DNA from: Arion vulgaris
Lineage: Eukaryota > Mollusca > Gastropoda > Stylommatophora > Arionidae
Direction of reading: 5' to 3'
DNA: 64,000 nucleotides
NCBI GenBank assembly: GCA_020796225.1
Contig: CM036760.1
Coordinates: 6,087,001-6,151,000, forward strand
The translations under genes and the position numbers were made by a program. This document shows positions 44,214 through 55,789 of the stretch, piece after piece; position 1 is the first letter of the stretch, and each line of letters begins with the position of its first letter. A model generated the notes under the pieces. The model did not search any database, had not been told where the DNA came from, and saw only the letters and a program-made list of their open reading frames with translations.

Positions 44214-44378
44214 TGTTTGATTGATAGGACCATCATCATTGCATTTCGGTGAGCAGCCATGTCGACATCGATTTCTTTTCTAATACAGGAATGTCTCAGC
44301 GGTAGATCGTGAACTCCGTAGCCCTGGCGAGGGTCCCCGATGTAATTTAGAAGATGGTGAAAATTGTAGGAAAGATAT
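44214..44378 (-). mobile_element. SINE-F fragment
   Basis: TTGATAGGACCATCATCATT and GGTCCCCGATGTAATT, reverse of the SINE-F second half. Confidence 0.7.
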
Positions 44379-44469
44379 GCAAAATAGTGATAATGTATTA
44401 ACAATGATGAAGATATAAATATTGTATTAACAATAAAAACAAGAAAACATTGATATTAGATGTTTCATT

Positions 44470-44720
44470 GTGAGCGTTTGTAGCTCAAGCGGTAGTGAGC
44501 TCGATCACAAACCCTGGTTCAAACCCCACGGTGAGCAAGTTTGGAAGCAAATTCGTTTCCGTGGGATTTTCACAAAAGGTAAAAGTAAATCTCACCGTTC
44601 AGAAAGCAATGGCAAACTACTAAACGTATAAGTGGTACGTATAAAATCAATGACTCGTTTACTGTGGTTGATGGCTACGTCCTGTAAAGGATATGCCAAG
44701 ATTTTCAGATGTTTGCAAAG
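44470..44720 (+). mobile_element. SINE-D
   Basis: Head GAGCGTTTGTAGCTCAAGCG, B box CCTGGTTCAAACCCCACGG, core CGTTCAGAAAGCAATGGC, end GTAAAGGATATGCCAAG. Confidence 0.85.
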
Positions 44721-44792
44721 TTGATGCTCTTGAATAACAGTCTGCATGCGATCTTATTAATCTTGTGTTAGAGTTCTTTACATTACACATTT

Positions 44793-45005
44793 GCCTGTCT
44801 GCCCAGCGTGTTCGCAGCGCGTTGGACTACGGGTGACTATCCCTCTGTGTGTGCGGGTTCAATTCTGCGGGATGGCAGAAAAAGCCACAGATTCCCCAGA
44901 TTTATGGTGTGCGTGGCACCGAACCGAAGGGTTACGATGTCCATGGCACCGAGCCGAAGAGCTGAAAAAGCTCAAGTGCTTCTGGATCGGAGAAAAAAAA
45001 AAAAA
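44793..45005 (+). mobile_element. SINE-A, exact 13-bp TSD
   Basis: Complete head to CTTCTGGATCGG plus A-tail. ACATTACACATTT at 44780-44792 and 45006-45018. Confidence 0.95.
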
Positions 45006-45084
45006 ACATTACACATTTTGTTATCATGATTTCTGTTATATGGACTTCAGAAAAATCAGAGGCGATAGGAAACACCATGCACGA

Positions 45085-45226
45085 GGCACGAGATACCAAA
45101 AATAATGTATAACGTGTGTTTATTATTTTATAAATTAAAATATAGAAACCAAAAACCATGAAAATCCGGAAAAAAATGCCTGTCACCACCAACAAAAATA
45201 ATTACGAGCCGCCACTGCCACGAGGT
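45085..45226. mobile_element. hAT-type MITE, diverged copy
   Basis: Right end ACGAGCCGCCACTG and interior GTATAACGTGTGTTTATTA match 29605-29762; the left end is degraded. Confidence 0.7.
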
Positions 45227-45229
45227 ATG

Positions 45230-45515
45230 AAAGGGTTACTTTACTTTCTTATTTTTTACTTTATTTCTTAACCTAAATATTCACCGGGTTATGGTTTTAA
45301 TTACCTTACTTTTGTTTTTGTTTTTAAATTTAGTTTGTTTAATGCATTTTATAAACAGCAATATGTTTTGATAGCTTTTTCCTATAAATATGTTTAACAG
45401 CATGAGAATGACACTAAAATATAGCTAAAAAATAAACTAACTTAAAATAGGAATAATCTAGTGTTACATATGCTCAGTGCTATTGTTTTATGGTTCGGAA
45501 ACTCGAACAGTAAAA
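45230..45515. other. No gene seen
   Basis: Very AT-rich. Confidence 0.6.
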
Positions 45516-45517
45516 AT

Positions 45518-45755
45518 AAAAGTTAATTGCATATCCTTTGCGAATAAACCCCAGCCTTTTAACGATGTTTGTGATTTTTCTAGGCATTATTACGTTCAGT
45601 AGTTTGCCATTGCTTTCTGAACGGGTGGTGTCATCGTCCTTATGTTAAAATCCACGTAAACAATTTGCAACCAAATTGTCCGCAGCGTGATTGGAACTCG
45701 GAACGTAGAGGTTAATATACCGAGTCACTAACTCCTCAGTCAGAGACGGCACATC
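45518..45755 (-). mobile_element. SINE-C
   Basis: AGTTAATTGCATATCCTTTG, core AGTTTGCCATTGCTTTCTGA, head ending in GACGGCAC. Confidence 0.85.
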
Positions 45756-46019
45756 AACATATCTGCATCTTATATATATATAGATATAAACTTGTATATA
45801 CGTATATATCTCTATGTATAAGTAACTGAGCCCTTTATCAATACATGATGTATATTATAGAATATTGCGTTAGGGCCGTATTTTTCCTTGACCATCTACC
45901 ACTAGATGTCTGATGTGGTTAACATCACGCCAATCATATTTAATTATCAGTGCTTTTCTGGTAAACAACTAAGATTAGATCTACCGAGAGCCGTATATAT
46001 GTTATGTTATGCGATCATG

Positions 46020-46335
46020 GCATATTTGACATTCTCATTCGTGCTCTGTCCTCCGTTGCAGCAGCCATACCTAAGTCCATTTGCTCACAGTACCCATGAG
46101 AAGTTGATTACTATATCTTCTCTCTCTACCACGAAGACAACACTGTCTGGCATGTCCAAACTTAACGCCTAATTCTGGGACTCGTTCCAGTGTCTGAGAC
46201 CCACCCATGTCACACAATTGAGAGCGTACCGCATTGATGATATCGACTCTGTCTATACTTCTGCCCACTTGAGTCGGGGCATTGTTTGCAAGAGTCAGCA
46301 TGCTCTTTATCCCGCACTCCAGCATGTCCAGGCGT
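46020..46335 (-). pseudogene. RNase H-type LINE remnant
   Basis: Minus strand reads NTPGHAGVRDKEHADS (the GHxGxxxNExAD motif, decayed), VGRSIDRVDIINAVRSQL and VPELGVKFGHARQ. Confidence 0.75.
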
Positions 46336-46339
46336 GTTG

Positions 46340-46354
46340 CTATATATATATATG

Positions 46355-46410
<56 letters not shown>
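46340..46410. repeat. (TA)n microsatellite
   Basis: About 35 TA units with a few G/C interruptions. Confidence 0.97.
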
Positions 46411-46411
<1 letters not shown>

Positions 46412-46415
<4 letters not shown>

Positions 46416-46841
46416 CCCAGTGACAACATATGGGTGCGAAGCAAGGCCACTTAACAACACAGTGGGAAAACCTATATGTGCTTTTTAATACAAATGTTAC
46501 AGAAGACTCCTCCATATATCATGGACAGAGAAGAGAACCAAAAGATCCACCCAGAAAGAACTCAAAATCAAAGAAAACTGGCTAATGCTACAAATAAGGA
46601 AGAACAATTTAAGTATTTTGGACATATAAAGAGACACGAAGGGCTGGAGAAGACCATCATGAAAGGAGGCATCCCAGCAAAGATGAGAAGAGAACACCAA
46701 TGGAGAAGATGGACTCAGGATGTAACTGATGGTTTGAGCGTGACCGCTGCAGAGGCAGGACATCTGGCCTATGAGAGAGAAATTCCGAAGGACTATTAAG
46801 GTGGCACAGTTCTGCTCATGACAAGCTAGTTGATGATGATG

Positions 46842-46845
<4 letters not shown>
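46412..46845 (+). pseudogene. LINE 3' end (GHIKRHEGLEKTI group)
   Basis: VTTYGCEARPLNNTVGK, MDREENQKIHPERTQNQRK, FKYFGHIKRHEGLEKTIMKG, RWTQDVTDGLSVTAAEAGHL; tail GATGATGATGA then (TA)n to 46868. Confidence 0.82.
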
Positions 46846-46869
<24 letters not shown>

Positions 46870-46872
<3 letters not shown>

Positions 46873-47230
46873 ATAATAATAATAATTCCTCTCGTACCGT
46901 TATACGTTACATAGGGCCTGCAAGTAATTTCTCCATACCGCTCTATCCTGGGCAACTCGCTCAATCTCCTCTATGGAACTGAGACCGATATTTCCTGCCT
47001 CTCTCAGCAAAGTTAGCTTCAGGGTCTCCTTAGGTCGACTCTCTTTCTTGAACCCTTTGCATCCCACTTCAATGCCTGCTTTGATATTCGTTGATCATTT
47101 CTCCTCAAGGTGTGCCCAACATATCTCCATCTTCTCTTTCTTATAACAGTTGTCACTAGTGGTTGACCAGACATGCCTGTGATTTCATCACTTCTCCTGA
47201 ATTCGTTCCATTTTATATTCATATACATAC
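46870..47230 (-). pseudogene. LINE 3' end (RKRGRPKETLKL group)
   Basis: Minus strand: RRSDEITGMSGQPLVTTVI, RRWRYVGHTLRRNDQRIS, ALKWDAKGSRKRVDLRRPKE (small break), SSIEEIERVAQDRA-type end, (ATT)n tail. Confidence 0.8.
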
Positions 47231-47259
47231 ATATACATATACATACTCGTATATATTTT

Positions 47260-47453
47260 CCGATCCAGAAGCACTTGAGCTTTCAGCACTCCGGCTCGGT
47301 GTCATGGACATCGTAACTCTTAGGTTCGGTGCCACGCACACTGTAAATCTGGAGAACCTGTGGCTTTTCTTTCAGCCAGCGGATTGAACCTGCACACACA
47401 GGAAGCTTGTCACCAATCGTCTAACGCGCTACCAACACGCTGGGTAGGCGGGC
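47260..47453 (-). mobile_element. SINE-A
   Basis: GATCCAGAAGCACTTGAGC to GCTGGGTAGGCGGGC; several base changes, so an older copy. Confidence 0.85.
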
Positions 47454-47454
47454 A

Positions 47455-48090
47455 TGATATATAAATGTACAGATTACGAGAAATGTCTGAAATATGCCAG
47501 CAAGAACCAATCTTTATTATTTCAAGTTATAAAAAATCCAAGATTAGATCATACCGATGTCCATGTATTATTACCAGCATCTCAGACTGGCACCGAGAAA
47601 CTAATCATGTCAGTCTCAAAGACTAATAAGAAACAAATCTTTCATCTTAAAACAGTGCAAACTAAATTAATGTCACTCAGGAGAAAACATATATGATTGT
47701 TAGTATAAACATTACTGAGGAAACAAATAGAAGCATAAATCTGTCAATCTTGGTCATATTTTAATACTAAGACGTTAAGAAAATAGGTCACATAATTACC
47801 CTATAATTCTCAGAATATGGGTCAGTCCAAATGCGCATTATTCTATTGTTAAGCTGATTTATTTGATTCGGGGGTGTTTATCACGACATTTCTATATATT
47901 CTCAAACTTTATAAGCTCTTAAAATAGGATACCTTGTGACATGACGGTCATATATTTTACTTATTTTGCTGAGGATTACATCCCCTGTTTGTCTACTGAA
48001 TGTACTGTGTGCGTGAATCACGTAAATTTGAAGGTAGTGTAAGACGTGCGTCATTCATTTCCACTTGGAAAATTTCAAATGGAATGTGCT
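47455..48090. other. No supported gene
   Basis: An 80-codon plus-strand frame (47454-47696) has ordinary amino-acid composition but no recognisable domain, no splice context and a start at the SINE edge. Confidence 0.45.
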
Positions 48091-48091
48091 C

Positions 48092-48360
48092 AATTTCCTT
48101 CTTCTTCTTCTTCAAACGCTCCATATAGACCACTTGTTAACCACTCTTTTTTATTTGTTTGTGATCTTAGCCTAAGAGCGATTGTACGTTGTGCCAGTTA
48201 TGCGATTACAAGTAGGCCAGCACATCCAATTTCTAACACGCTTTTTACTTACTAAGGTAGCTTCCCTAGGTCCTAAACCAGTCCCTCTTACGACATGCCT
48301 TGTAGGTCGCAGTGATACTATATTTTGCTTTCCTTGCGGGCCCTTGCACCACACGGGAGA
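48092..48360 (-). mobile_element. Repeat-B
   Basis: (CTT)n at 48100-48111, CCACTTGTTAACCACTC, CTTACGACATGCCTTGTAGG, head near 48355. Confidence 0.82.
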
Positions 48361-48795
48361 AGGATGTGCACAATAACTTTGATAATAGAAAAAGGAATTG
48401 GTGAGAGCTGTGATCGTGCAAAATAGGCATGTACTCGGCACGGTCTAACCTGTTCTCACTTCCGTTTCTCTAACCAACACTCAAGCCAGAATAATAAATA
48501 AGTCACGGTTTCATGGACTTGAGATCAATTTAAGTATAACTCTTATTCAAGCGACGAGGTCTTTTGGGAAATTCGGTGTTAGGCTTATATTTGTCATTAC
48601 ACATCACCATACGATCAAAGATGATGTGAAAACCATCACTCAAGTCACCTTTACATCTTCCTAGAGCTGTTATAGTACCAGCTTGAAGCTAGGTTGACCT
48701 GAAAACCGTTTCGGTCTAATACAAAAATTCCCTCCCACTGTGGAACTGAACATAGGCCACTAAGATACGAGTGCACTAAACATTACACTCCCGCT
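48361..48795. other. No gene seen
   Basis: Nothing recognised. Confidence 0.5.
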
Positions 48796-48796
48796 G

Positions 48797-48799
<3 letters not shown>

Positions 48800-48840
<41 letters not shown>
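48800..48840. repeat. (TA)n microsatellite
   Basis: About 20 units, directly before the RT-derived minisatellite. Confidence 0.97.
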
Positions 48841-48844
<4 letters not shown>

Positions 48845-48854
48845 AGCGCACATA

Positions 48855-49785
48855 AAGGTAGAAAATGTGAACAGTTTGGAATATCTTGGTTCACTGCTAA
48901 CAACAGTTGGAAATGTGAACAGTTTGGAATATCTTGGTTCACTGCTAACAACAGATGGAAATGTGAACAGTTTGGAATATCTTGGTTCACTGCTAACAAC
49001 AGATGGAAATGTGAACAGTTTGGAATATCTTGGTTCACTACTAACAACAGATGGAAATGTAAACAGTTTGGAATATCTTGGTTCACTACTAACAACAGAT
49101 GGAAATGTGAACAGTTTGGAATATCTTGGTTCACTGCTAACAACAGTTGGAAATGTGAACAGTTTGGAATATCTTGGTTCACTGCTAACAACAGATAAAA
49201 ATGTGAACAGTTTGGAATATCTTGGTTCACTACTAACAACAGATGAAAATGTGAACAGTTTGGAATATCTTGGTTCACTACTAACAACAGATGGAAATGT
49301 GAACAGTTTGGAATATCTTGGTTCACTGCTAACAACAGATGAAAATGTGAACAGTTTGGAATATCTTGGTTCACTGCTAACAACAGATGGAAATGTGAAC
49401 AGTTTGGAATATCTTGGTTCACTGCTAACAACAGATGAAAATGTGAACAGTTTGGAATATCTTGGTTCACTGCTAACAACAGATGAAAATGTGAACAGTT
49501 TGGAATATCTTGGTTCACTACTAACAACAGATGAAAATGTGAACAGTTTGGAATATCTTGGTTCACTGCTAACAACAGATGGAAATGTGAACAGTTTGGA
49601 ATATCTTGGTTCACTGCTAACAACAGATGAAAATGTGAACAGTTTGGAATATCTTGGTTCACTGCTAACAACAGATGAAAATGTGAACAGTTTGGAATAT
49701 CTTGGTTCACTGCTAACAACAGATGAAAATGTGAACAGTTTGGAATATCTTGGTTCACTGCTAACAACAGATGGAAATGGATGAT
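48855..49785 (+). repeat. 48-bp in-frame minisatellite from a LINE RT, ~19 units
   Basis: Each unit encodes NVNSLEYLGSLLTTDG (16 residues; variants DE, DK, VG). The YLGSLLTTDGN phrase is the RT segment normally present once, here followed by RT-like IKIRTNMAYKKLNNLK in 49785-49840 with a break at TGATGAA. Because 48 is a multiple of 3, the array is open on both strands (305 codons plus, about 320 minus). Confidence 0.9.
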
Positions 49786-50330
49786 GAAAATTAAAATAAG
49801 AACAAACATGGCTTACAAAAAATTAAACAACTTAAAACAGTATGGAACGGAACTGATAAGAAAACAAAGATCAGAATACTAAGAGCACGCATATTCCCAG
49901 TGGCAACGTATGGATGTGAAGCATGGACATTTAATAAAGCAGTGGAAAACATATATGTGCTTTTGAATATAAGTGTTACAGAAGAGTTCTTCGTATATCA
50001 TGGACAGAAAAGAGAACAAATAGATATATACAGAAATAACTCAAAATCAAAGAAAACTGGCTGATGCTACAAATAAGAAAGATAAAATTGAGATATTTTG
50101 GACATATAAAAGACATGAAGGGCTGGAGAATACCATCGTGAAGAGAGGCATACCGGCAAAGAGAGAAGAAGAAGACCACGGAAAGATGGATTCAGGATGT
50201 AACTGATGGTTTGAACATGACGGCTGCAGAGACAGGACATCTGGCCTAGAGAAGATGAGAAATTCCGGAGGACTGTTGGGAGTGGCAAAGTTCTGCTCAA
50301 GACAAGCTATTTGATGATAATGAGCACATA
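49786..50330 (+). pseudogene. LINE 3' end (GHIKRHEGLEKTI group) following the minisatellite
   Basis: Frames read TKIRILRARIFPVATYGCEA, then FFVYHGQKREQIDIYRN, RKIKLRYFGHIK and a degraded GRPRKMDSGCN-like end, with several breaks. The tail is GATGATAATGA. Confidence 0.78.
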
Positions 50331-50454
50331 TATAAGAAAGAAGGGCTTTTTAAAACGTTGTAATGCCCAGTAAAAAGCCGAGATATAGGAAAAGGAGAAA
50401 AAATTCATGAACAGTCCTGTTTTCAAAAACGTCCAAAGGCAAAGGATTGACTTA

Positions 50455-50642
50455 ATTGCACTGGGTTAGCCATACGACTCCGTCCCTGTCAGCATTGCAC
50501 TAAGCACAAACTACGTAGCTCCGGCAACAATCCTAGGGATCTCATGACAAAAGTGCACATGTGTCTCAGTCCAGATTCGAATCCCCAACCTTCAGTACGA
50601 CATGAAAACGACTTAACCACTCCATCATTGAGATCCCCGTTT
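50455..50642 (-). mobile_element. SINE-E, old copy
   Basis: Reverse complement: GGGGATCTCAATGATGGAGT, GGGGATTCGAATCTGGAC as B box, body with GTAGTTTGTGCTTAGTGCAA. Confidence 0.72.
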
Positions 50643-51010
50643 TATTGCATGGAAGATTATCAACATCTGAACTGATAACACAAAGATGGACGTTTGTAAA
50701 GATCCATTGTCGCCTACACTAGCTGACATGACCCTTGATAATGGTTATGACATATAGAGAGACAAAATTATTTTGTGGAGAACTTTGCCATAATAAAAAT
50801 ATGTCGAAATGTTTCTCTATCATAGACCAGTTATCTCTGCTACTGACATGTAATATCATCTGTCACATCCTGATTCCGTCTTCCCATCGCTCTTCCTCTT
50901 CTCCAATTTCAGGAATAACATCCTCTATGATTGATTTTCCCAAAAACTTAACGTCTTCTTATGTGTCCAGAATTCTCGCACTTCAATTTTCACAATCTTA
51001 ATTTCCTCAT
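50643..51010. pseudogene. Two LINE tail pieces
   Basis: 50643-50735 (+) is a RGRQREK-group end (ACATCTGAACTGATAACAC, CGCCTACACTAGCTGACATG). 50740-51010 (-) resembles another LINE end (TTTTTGGGAAAATCAATC, minus strand), frames broken. Confidence 0.55.
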
Positions 51011-51034
51011 CAATACATTTTATTCAATTATAAT

Positions 51035-51215
51035 TTCCTGTTGGATAGATATGTCTGCTCTCTTCTCTGTTGGATAGATTTGTCTGTTCTCTTCTCTGTT
51101 GGATAGACATGTCTGCTCTCTTCTCTGTTGGATAGACATGTCTGCTCTCTGTTGGATAGACATGTCTGTTCTCATCTCTGTTGGATAGATTTGTCTGTTC
51201 TCTTCTCTGTTCACT
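51035..51215. repeat. ~29-bp minisatellite, ~7 units
   Basis: Units CTGTTGGATAGACATGTCTG + CTCTCTTCT with one shortened unit. Confidence 0.92.
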
Positions 51216-51394
51216 GAAACATTTTATTTAACATTTAAATTCTAAACACATGTGTGTATTTTTTTTAGCTCACTTACTTAAATGTTCAAATCTCCCAAAT
51301 CTCAAGCAATTGAAATCTTATGTTGTCAAGTAATTCTGCCATCTAAGTCATTTCTAATCAATGTGTGTATGTTTAACTGAACCAAGATTCTATC

Positions 51395-51710
51395 AAAGGT
51401 GTGCTCCCTCATGGAGTCATCTGAATATTTTTCCAGAGATCCTTGATCTCAGTGTAGGTGAGATCGAGCTCCTAGTCCTATCGGAGACGGACTATAAAAC
51501 GTAGGTCCTGTGTTCAATTTGAGCTCGTAAAACCGCTCAGCAGGCAAAATTCATTAGAAAAGATTAAAAGTTAAATTGCTACAAAAATGTCTTCACCATC
51601 TTCAAATTATAACAGGGACCTTCGCCGGTGCTACGGAGTTCGTACACTGCAGCTGAGATTTTCATATGTAAGAAAGAGAACGGAGCACACATGATTACTC
51701 ACCGAAGCGC
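51395..51710 (+). mobile_element. SINE-F fragment
   Basis: TATTTTTCCAGAGATCCTTG, GACTATAAAACGTAGGTCC, GACCTTCGCCGGTGCTACGG; end near 51710. Confidence 0.75.
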
Positions 51711-51716
51711 AATATG

Positions 51717-51852
51717 AAACTCCAAATCATCCCTTATGGCTCATCTAGAAAATACCTTGCTCTTTTAGAAATGGGAGAAAAGCTTCAAATCATCTCTTAT
51801 GGCTCATCTAGAAAATACCTTGCGCTTTTAGAAATGGGAGAGAAGCTTCAAA
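51717..51852. repeat. 66-bp direct duplication
   Basis: Unit with GGCTCATCTAGAAAATACCT and TTTTAGAAATGGGAGA occurs twice. Confidence 0.9.
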
Positions 51853-52012
51853 TGGAAAGCAGTTTGAGAGTTAATAGTTTACTAATAATATTGCTCTGTT
51901 TGTATCTACAATATCCTACCATTGTCATAAATTGACATTGAATGAAGAAAATAAACCCAAGATCACACCTTGTGAAATGCACATATACACGAAACACTTC
52001 ATTCAGGACAAG

Positions 52013-52267
52013 GAGGGGGTCTCTGTGGCTGAGTGGTTAAGCCCTTTGCCTTGCGAGTCGAAGGTCGTGGGTTCGAATCCGGACCGCGGCCTTCTGTTCA
52101 CGAGTGCAGTTTTTCACAGAGACCCTAGGATTGTTGCTGGAGCTACGGAGTTCGTGCTTTGTGCAATACTCTCGGCAGGTGGCGTGCCATTTCTGCGGAG
52201 AGGACCGAGCCATATGGGGTAAAACCCGGTGCAATGAAGTCAATCCTTCGGTTTTAAAACCCTTAAA
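52013..52267 (+). mobile_element. SINE-E, complete, exact 16-bp TSD
   Basis: Head GGTCTCTGTGGCTGAGTGG + TTAAGCCCTTTGCCTTGCG (Leu/Ser-tRNA-like, A box TGGCTGAGTGG), B box GGGTTCGAATCC, body to GGTGCAATGAAGTCAATCC. CTTCATTCAGGACAAG at 51997-52012 and 52268-52283. Confidence 0.96.
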
Positions 52268-52283
52268 CTTCATTCAGGACAAG

Positions 52284-52730
52284 AAGAGACTATTTACAAA
52301 ATGAAATATTAAGAACATTTATTGGAAATAATCAAAGATTTCTCTAGTTCTGTACTTTTATTCAGAATGAAACACAACCAAACTACAGTTTAAAATAAAC
52401 GAATCATATCTGAATATCAAAGCTACACGATAAGAGAAAGAGAAAGAGACATATACAAATATCAGCTGTAATGGAGTCAAAGAGAAACTAACTAAATCCA
52501 ATATGACACTAAATCAAAAAACACATCTGGCGATGTCCATTTACAGCTACTTCTATCTCCTCCTGCAACACTGAAAGCCACAAGCAGTAGGACAAAAGAA
52601 GAAAAATAACATAATTTAACCTATATTTATATTGATTCTCTGACCAGTGCACTTTTTGATCATCTCATGTCTTGTTCATTTCGTTTTTAATCATCTTTTT
52701 GCCCATACTTCTTCATAATTAACTGTCGTT
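52284..52730. other. No gene seen
   Basis: AT-rich. Confidence 0.6.
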
Positions 52731-52734
52731 TCTT

Positions 52735-52960
52735 ACCATATTGTCTAATATCTTCTTGTCAACTTAAGTCTTTCTCTTACATACTATATTGTCTAATACC
52801 TTTTTGTCAACTTAAGTCTTTCCCTTACATACTATATTGTCTAATATCTTCTTGTCAACTTAGTCTTTCTCTTACATACTATATTGTCTAATACCTTCTT
52901 GTCAACTTAAGTCTTTCTCTTACATACTATATTGTTTAATACCTTTTTGTCAACCGTGAC
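52735..52960. repeat. ~48-bp minisatellite, 4-5 units
   Basis: Unit CTTGTCAACTTAAGTCTTTC + TCTTACATACTATATTGTCTAATAC (written in two parts with overlap-free break), small length variation. Confidence 0.85.
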
Positions 52961-53044
52961 TTATAATTATGTTAATCTACTTTTTCTATATGTGTTATCA
53001 CTTTCTTGTCAACCCAGGTTCACATATTACTTTCCTTCAATCAA

Positions 53045-53560
53045 TCAAGTGCCGTGCCTGCCGGCGTAGGCGATCATGTCTCTCCACAACTCTCTTTGCT
53101 TGGTGCATTTAATCAGTTCTGACGTCGATATTTTGTCGAACCATGATGTCAGGCCATCCAACATCTTCTCCCTCTGTCTTCCACGATCTCTCCTTCCCTG
53201 AATTTTACATGTAATCACCAAATGTTCTAAGCCTTCTCTTCGCATTATATGCCCGAATACCTTGATTGTCGGATTCTTATTCTTTTGATAAGGTTTCTTT
53301 GTGTGCAGGCCTGATTAAAAACCTCCACATTTGTTTTCTTTGCAGTCCATGGAATTTTCAACAATCTTCTGTAAAACCACATCTCTGTGGCTTCCAATGA
53401 TCGTATTGATTGTTCATTGTCCATGATTCGCTGCGATACATAAGTATTGGTTCAATATAGCATTGGAGTACTCATTTTCGCAATGTCATTGGTAGTGAGT
53501 TCACGCATAGTGTGTTCTTCATTTTCATAAAAGCTGCTTTCGTTTGAGCTATTCTACTCC
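53045..53560 (-). pseudogene. LINE 3' end (RGRQREK group)
   Basis: MRREGLEHLVITCKIQGRRD, RGRQREKMLDGLTSWFDKI, CTKQRELWRDMIAYAGRHGT. Upstream homology continues to about 53560 (ESWTMNNQS-type region) in broken frames. Confidence 0.8.
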
Positions 53561-53654
53561 TAATGTCTGTTGTACATTTTACTTTCCTTACGTATTCTAT
53601 TTTCTAATCACTTTATTGTTAAACTAACTTTATAATTAACTTTTCCTTCCAATC

Positions 53655-53868
53655 ATATACCACAACCCAAGTGTACTAGGCTCAAATTCTGCGGCGGGCA
53701 ATTTCGAAGGAAATTATGGATTTTTACAAACGGTAAAAATAGACCTCACCGTTCAGAAAGCAATGACAAACTAAAAATGGTGCATAGAAAAATAACGACT
53801 AGTTACATATATGGTTGATAGCTACGTCTTGCAAAGGATATGACACGGTTGTCATTTTAATATCTCAT
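53655..53868 (+). mobile_element. SINE-D, diverged
   Basis: AGGCTCAAATTCTGCGGCGG (B-box region), CTCACCGTTCAGAAAGCAAT core, AGGATATGACACGG end; head damaged. Confidence 0.75.
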
Positions 53869-53872
53869 CATC

Positions 53873-54080
53873 ATCACCATCAGGTGCCGTGCCGGCTGGC
53901 GTAGGCGATCATGGATCTCCACAAATCTTTGTCGTTGGTGTTTGATATCAACTCAGATGTTGACTCTCTACCGTGCCATAAAGTCAGACTATCCAAAACT
54001 TTTCTCTCTCTGTCTTTCCCTGTCTCGTCTACCCTCGTTTTTACCGGTTGTCACAATGTGTTGTAAACCTCCCCTCATCT
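53873..54080 (-). pseudogene. LINE 3' end (RGRQREK group)
   Basis: Reverse complement encodes a SxSELISNTNDKDLWRSMIA-like string, ending in the HHH-type (ATC)n tail at 53869-53880. Confidence 0.72.
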
Positions 54081-54094
54081 AGTATTCTTTTTTT

Positions 54095-55238
54095 ATATCA
54101 CGTTCATGCCAACCCAGTCTCATTATTATCTTCTCTACTTGCTCAACTTTTACCTTCATGTCAACCCAGTCTCATAATTATCTTCTCTACTTCCTCAACT
54201 TTTACCTTGATGTCAACCCAGTCTCATAATTATCTTCTCTACTTGCTCAACTTTTACCTTCATGTCAACCTAGTCTCATAATTATCTTCTCTACTTGCTC
54301 AACTTTTACCTTCATGTCAACCCAGTCTCATAATTATCTTCTCTACTTCCTCAACTTTTACCTTCATGTCAACCCAGTCTCATAATTATCTTCTCTACTT
54401 CCTCAACTTTTACCTTCATGTCAACCTAGTCTCATAATTATCTTCTCTACTTACTCTACTTTTACCTTCATGTCAACCCAGTCTCATAATTATCTTCTCT
54501 ACTTGCTCAACTTTTACCTTCATGTCAACCTAGTCTCATAATTATCTTCTCTACTTGCTCAACTTTTACCTTCATGTCAACCCAGTCTCATAATTATTTT
54601 CTCTACTTACTCTACTTTTACCTTCATGTCAACCCAGTCTCATAATTATCTTCTCTACTTACTCTACTTTTACCTTCATGTCAACCCAGTCTCATTATTA
54701 TCTTCTATACTTGCTCAACTTTTACCTTCATGTCAACCTAGTCTCATAATTATCTTCTCTACTTGCTCAACTTTTACCTTCATGTCAACCTAGTCTCATA
54801 ATTATCTTCTCTACTTCCTCAACTTTTACCTTCATGTCAACCTAGTCTCATAATTATCTTCTCTACTTCCTCAACTTTTACATTGATGTCAACCCAGTCT
54901 CATAATTATCTTCTATACTTGCTCAACTTTTACCTTCATGTCAACCCAGTCTCATAATTATCTTCTCTACTTCCTCAACTTTTACCTTCATGTCAACCCA
55001 GTCTCATAATTATCTTCTCTACTTCCTCTACTTTTACCTTCATGTCAACCCAGTCTCATAATTATCTTCTCTACTTCCTCAACTTTTACCTTCATGTCAA
55101 CCCAGTCTCATAATTATCTTCTCTACTTCCTCAACTTTTACCTTCATGTCAACCCAGTCTCATAATTATCTTCTCTACTTCCTCAACTTTTACCTTCATG
55201 TCAACCCAGTCTCATAATTATCTTCTATATCTACTTCT
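54095..55238. repeat. 52-bp minisatellite, ~22 units
   Basis: Unit CTTCATGTCAACCCAGTCTC + ATAATTATCTTCTCTACTTC + CTCAACTTTTAC. Variants differ at fixed positions (CCCAG/CCTAG; TTGC/TTCC/TTAC). Confidence 0.96.
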
Positions 55239-55660
55239 TTTATTTTTAACGTTGTCTCTCCCACACTCACACATTCATTCAACTTTATTATTTTAACATT
55301 CTTCAAAGTCCTTGTTCACTTATTAGCACTTACTCTGCACCTGTGCATACCTCATCAATTTTTTTAAAAGTTTTTTTCTTTTGTTTAAATTTTCTTTTGA
55401 TGTTTAGAAAAGGTAATTCTCTATTTTCTCTTACATAATTTATAAATTTAGCGTGTCTTCCTCATCAATTTCTTTTGTTAATTAATTTGTTCAGTTTGTG
55501 TTCTTTGATGTTATTGTTTATTATGCCTTTGGGAAGTAATAAAATAATGTTAATGCATTTTCTCAAGTAATTTCTCTTTGTTTTTAACAGCTCTGTCACT
55601 ATTTGGATTATTTCTGGGTTTGTTTTTTTCGTATCTGGGAATCTGAAAAATGTCGACTGA
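55239..55660. other. No gene seen
   Basis: AT-rich. Confidence 0.55.
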
Positions 55661-55789
55661 ATTTAGTTTAGACCATAGGTTCCCAAAGTGGGTGGTACCC
55701 AGTGCCGGATTAGGCTAGCGCGGGCCCGTAGCAAATTTTAGCGCGGGGCACTAGGTTTTGTATGATAATAAAATAAAACACAACTTTTA

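Noticed and set aside
46210..46515. Membrane-like Tyr/Ile repeat proteins
   Set aside because: Translation of a (TA)n microsatellite.
47454..47696. Small host gene of 80 codons
   Set aside because: Starts at the edge of a SINE, has no domain and no splice or promoter support.
48760..49809. A 349-residue minus-strand repetitive protein
   Set aside because: Antisense of the 48-bp RT-derived minisatellite; open only because the unit is a multiple of three.
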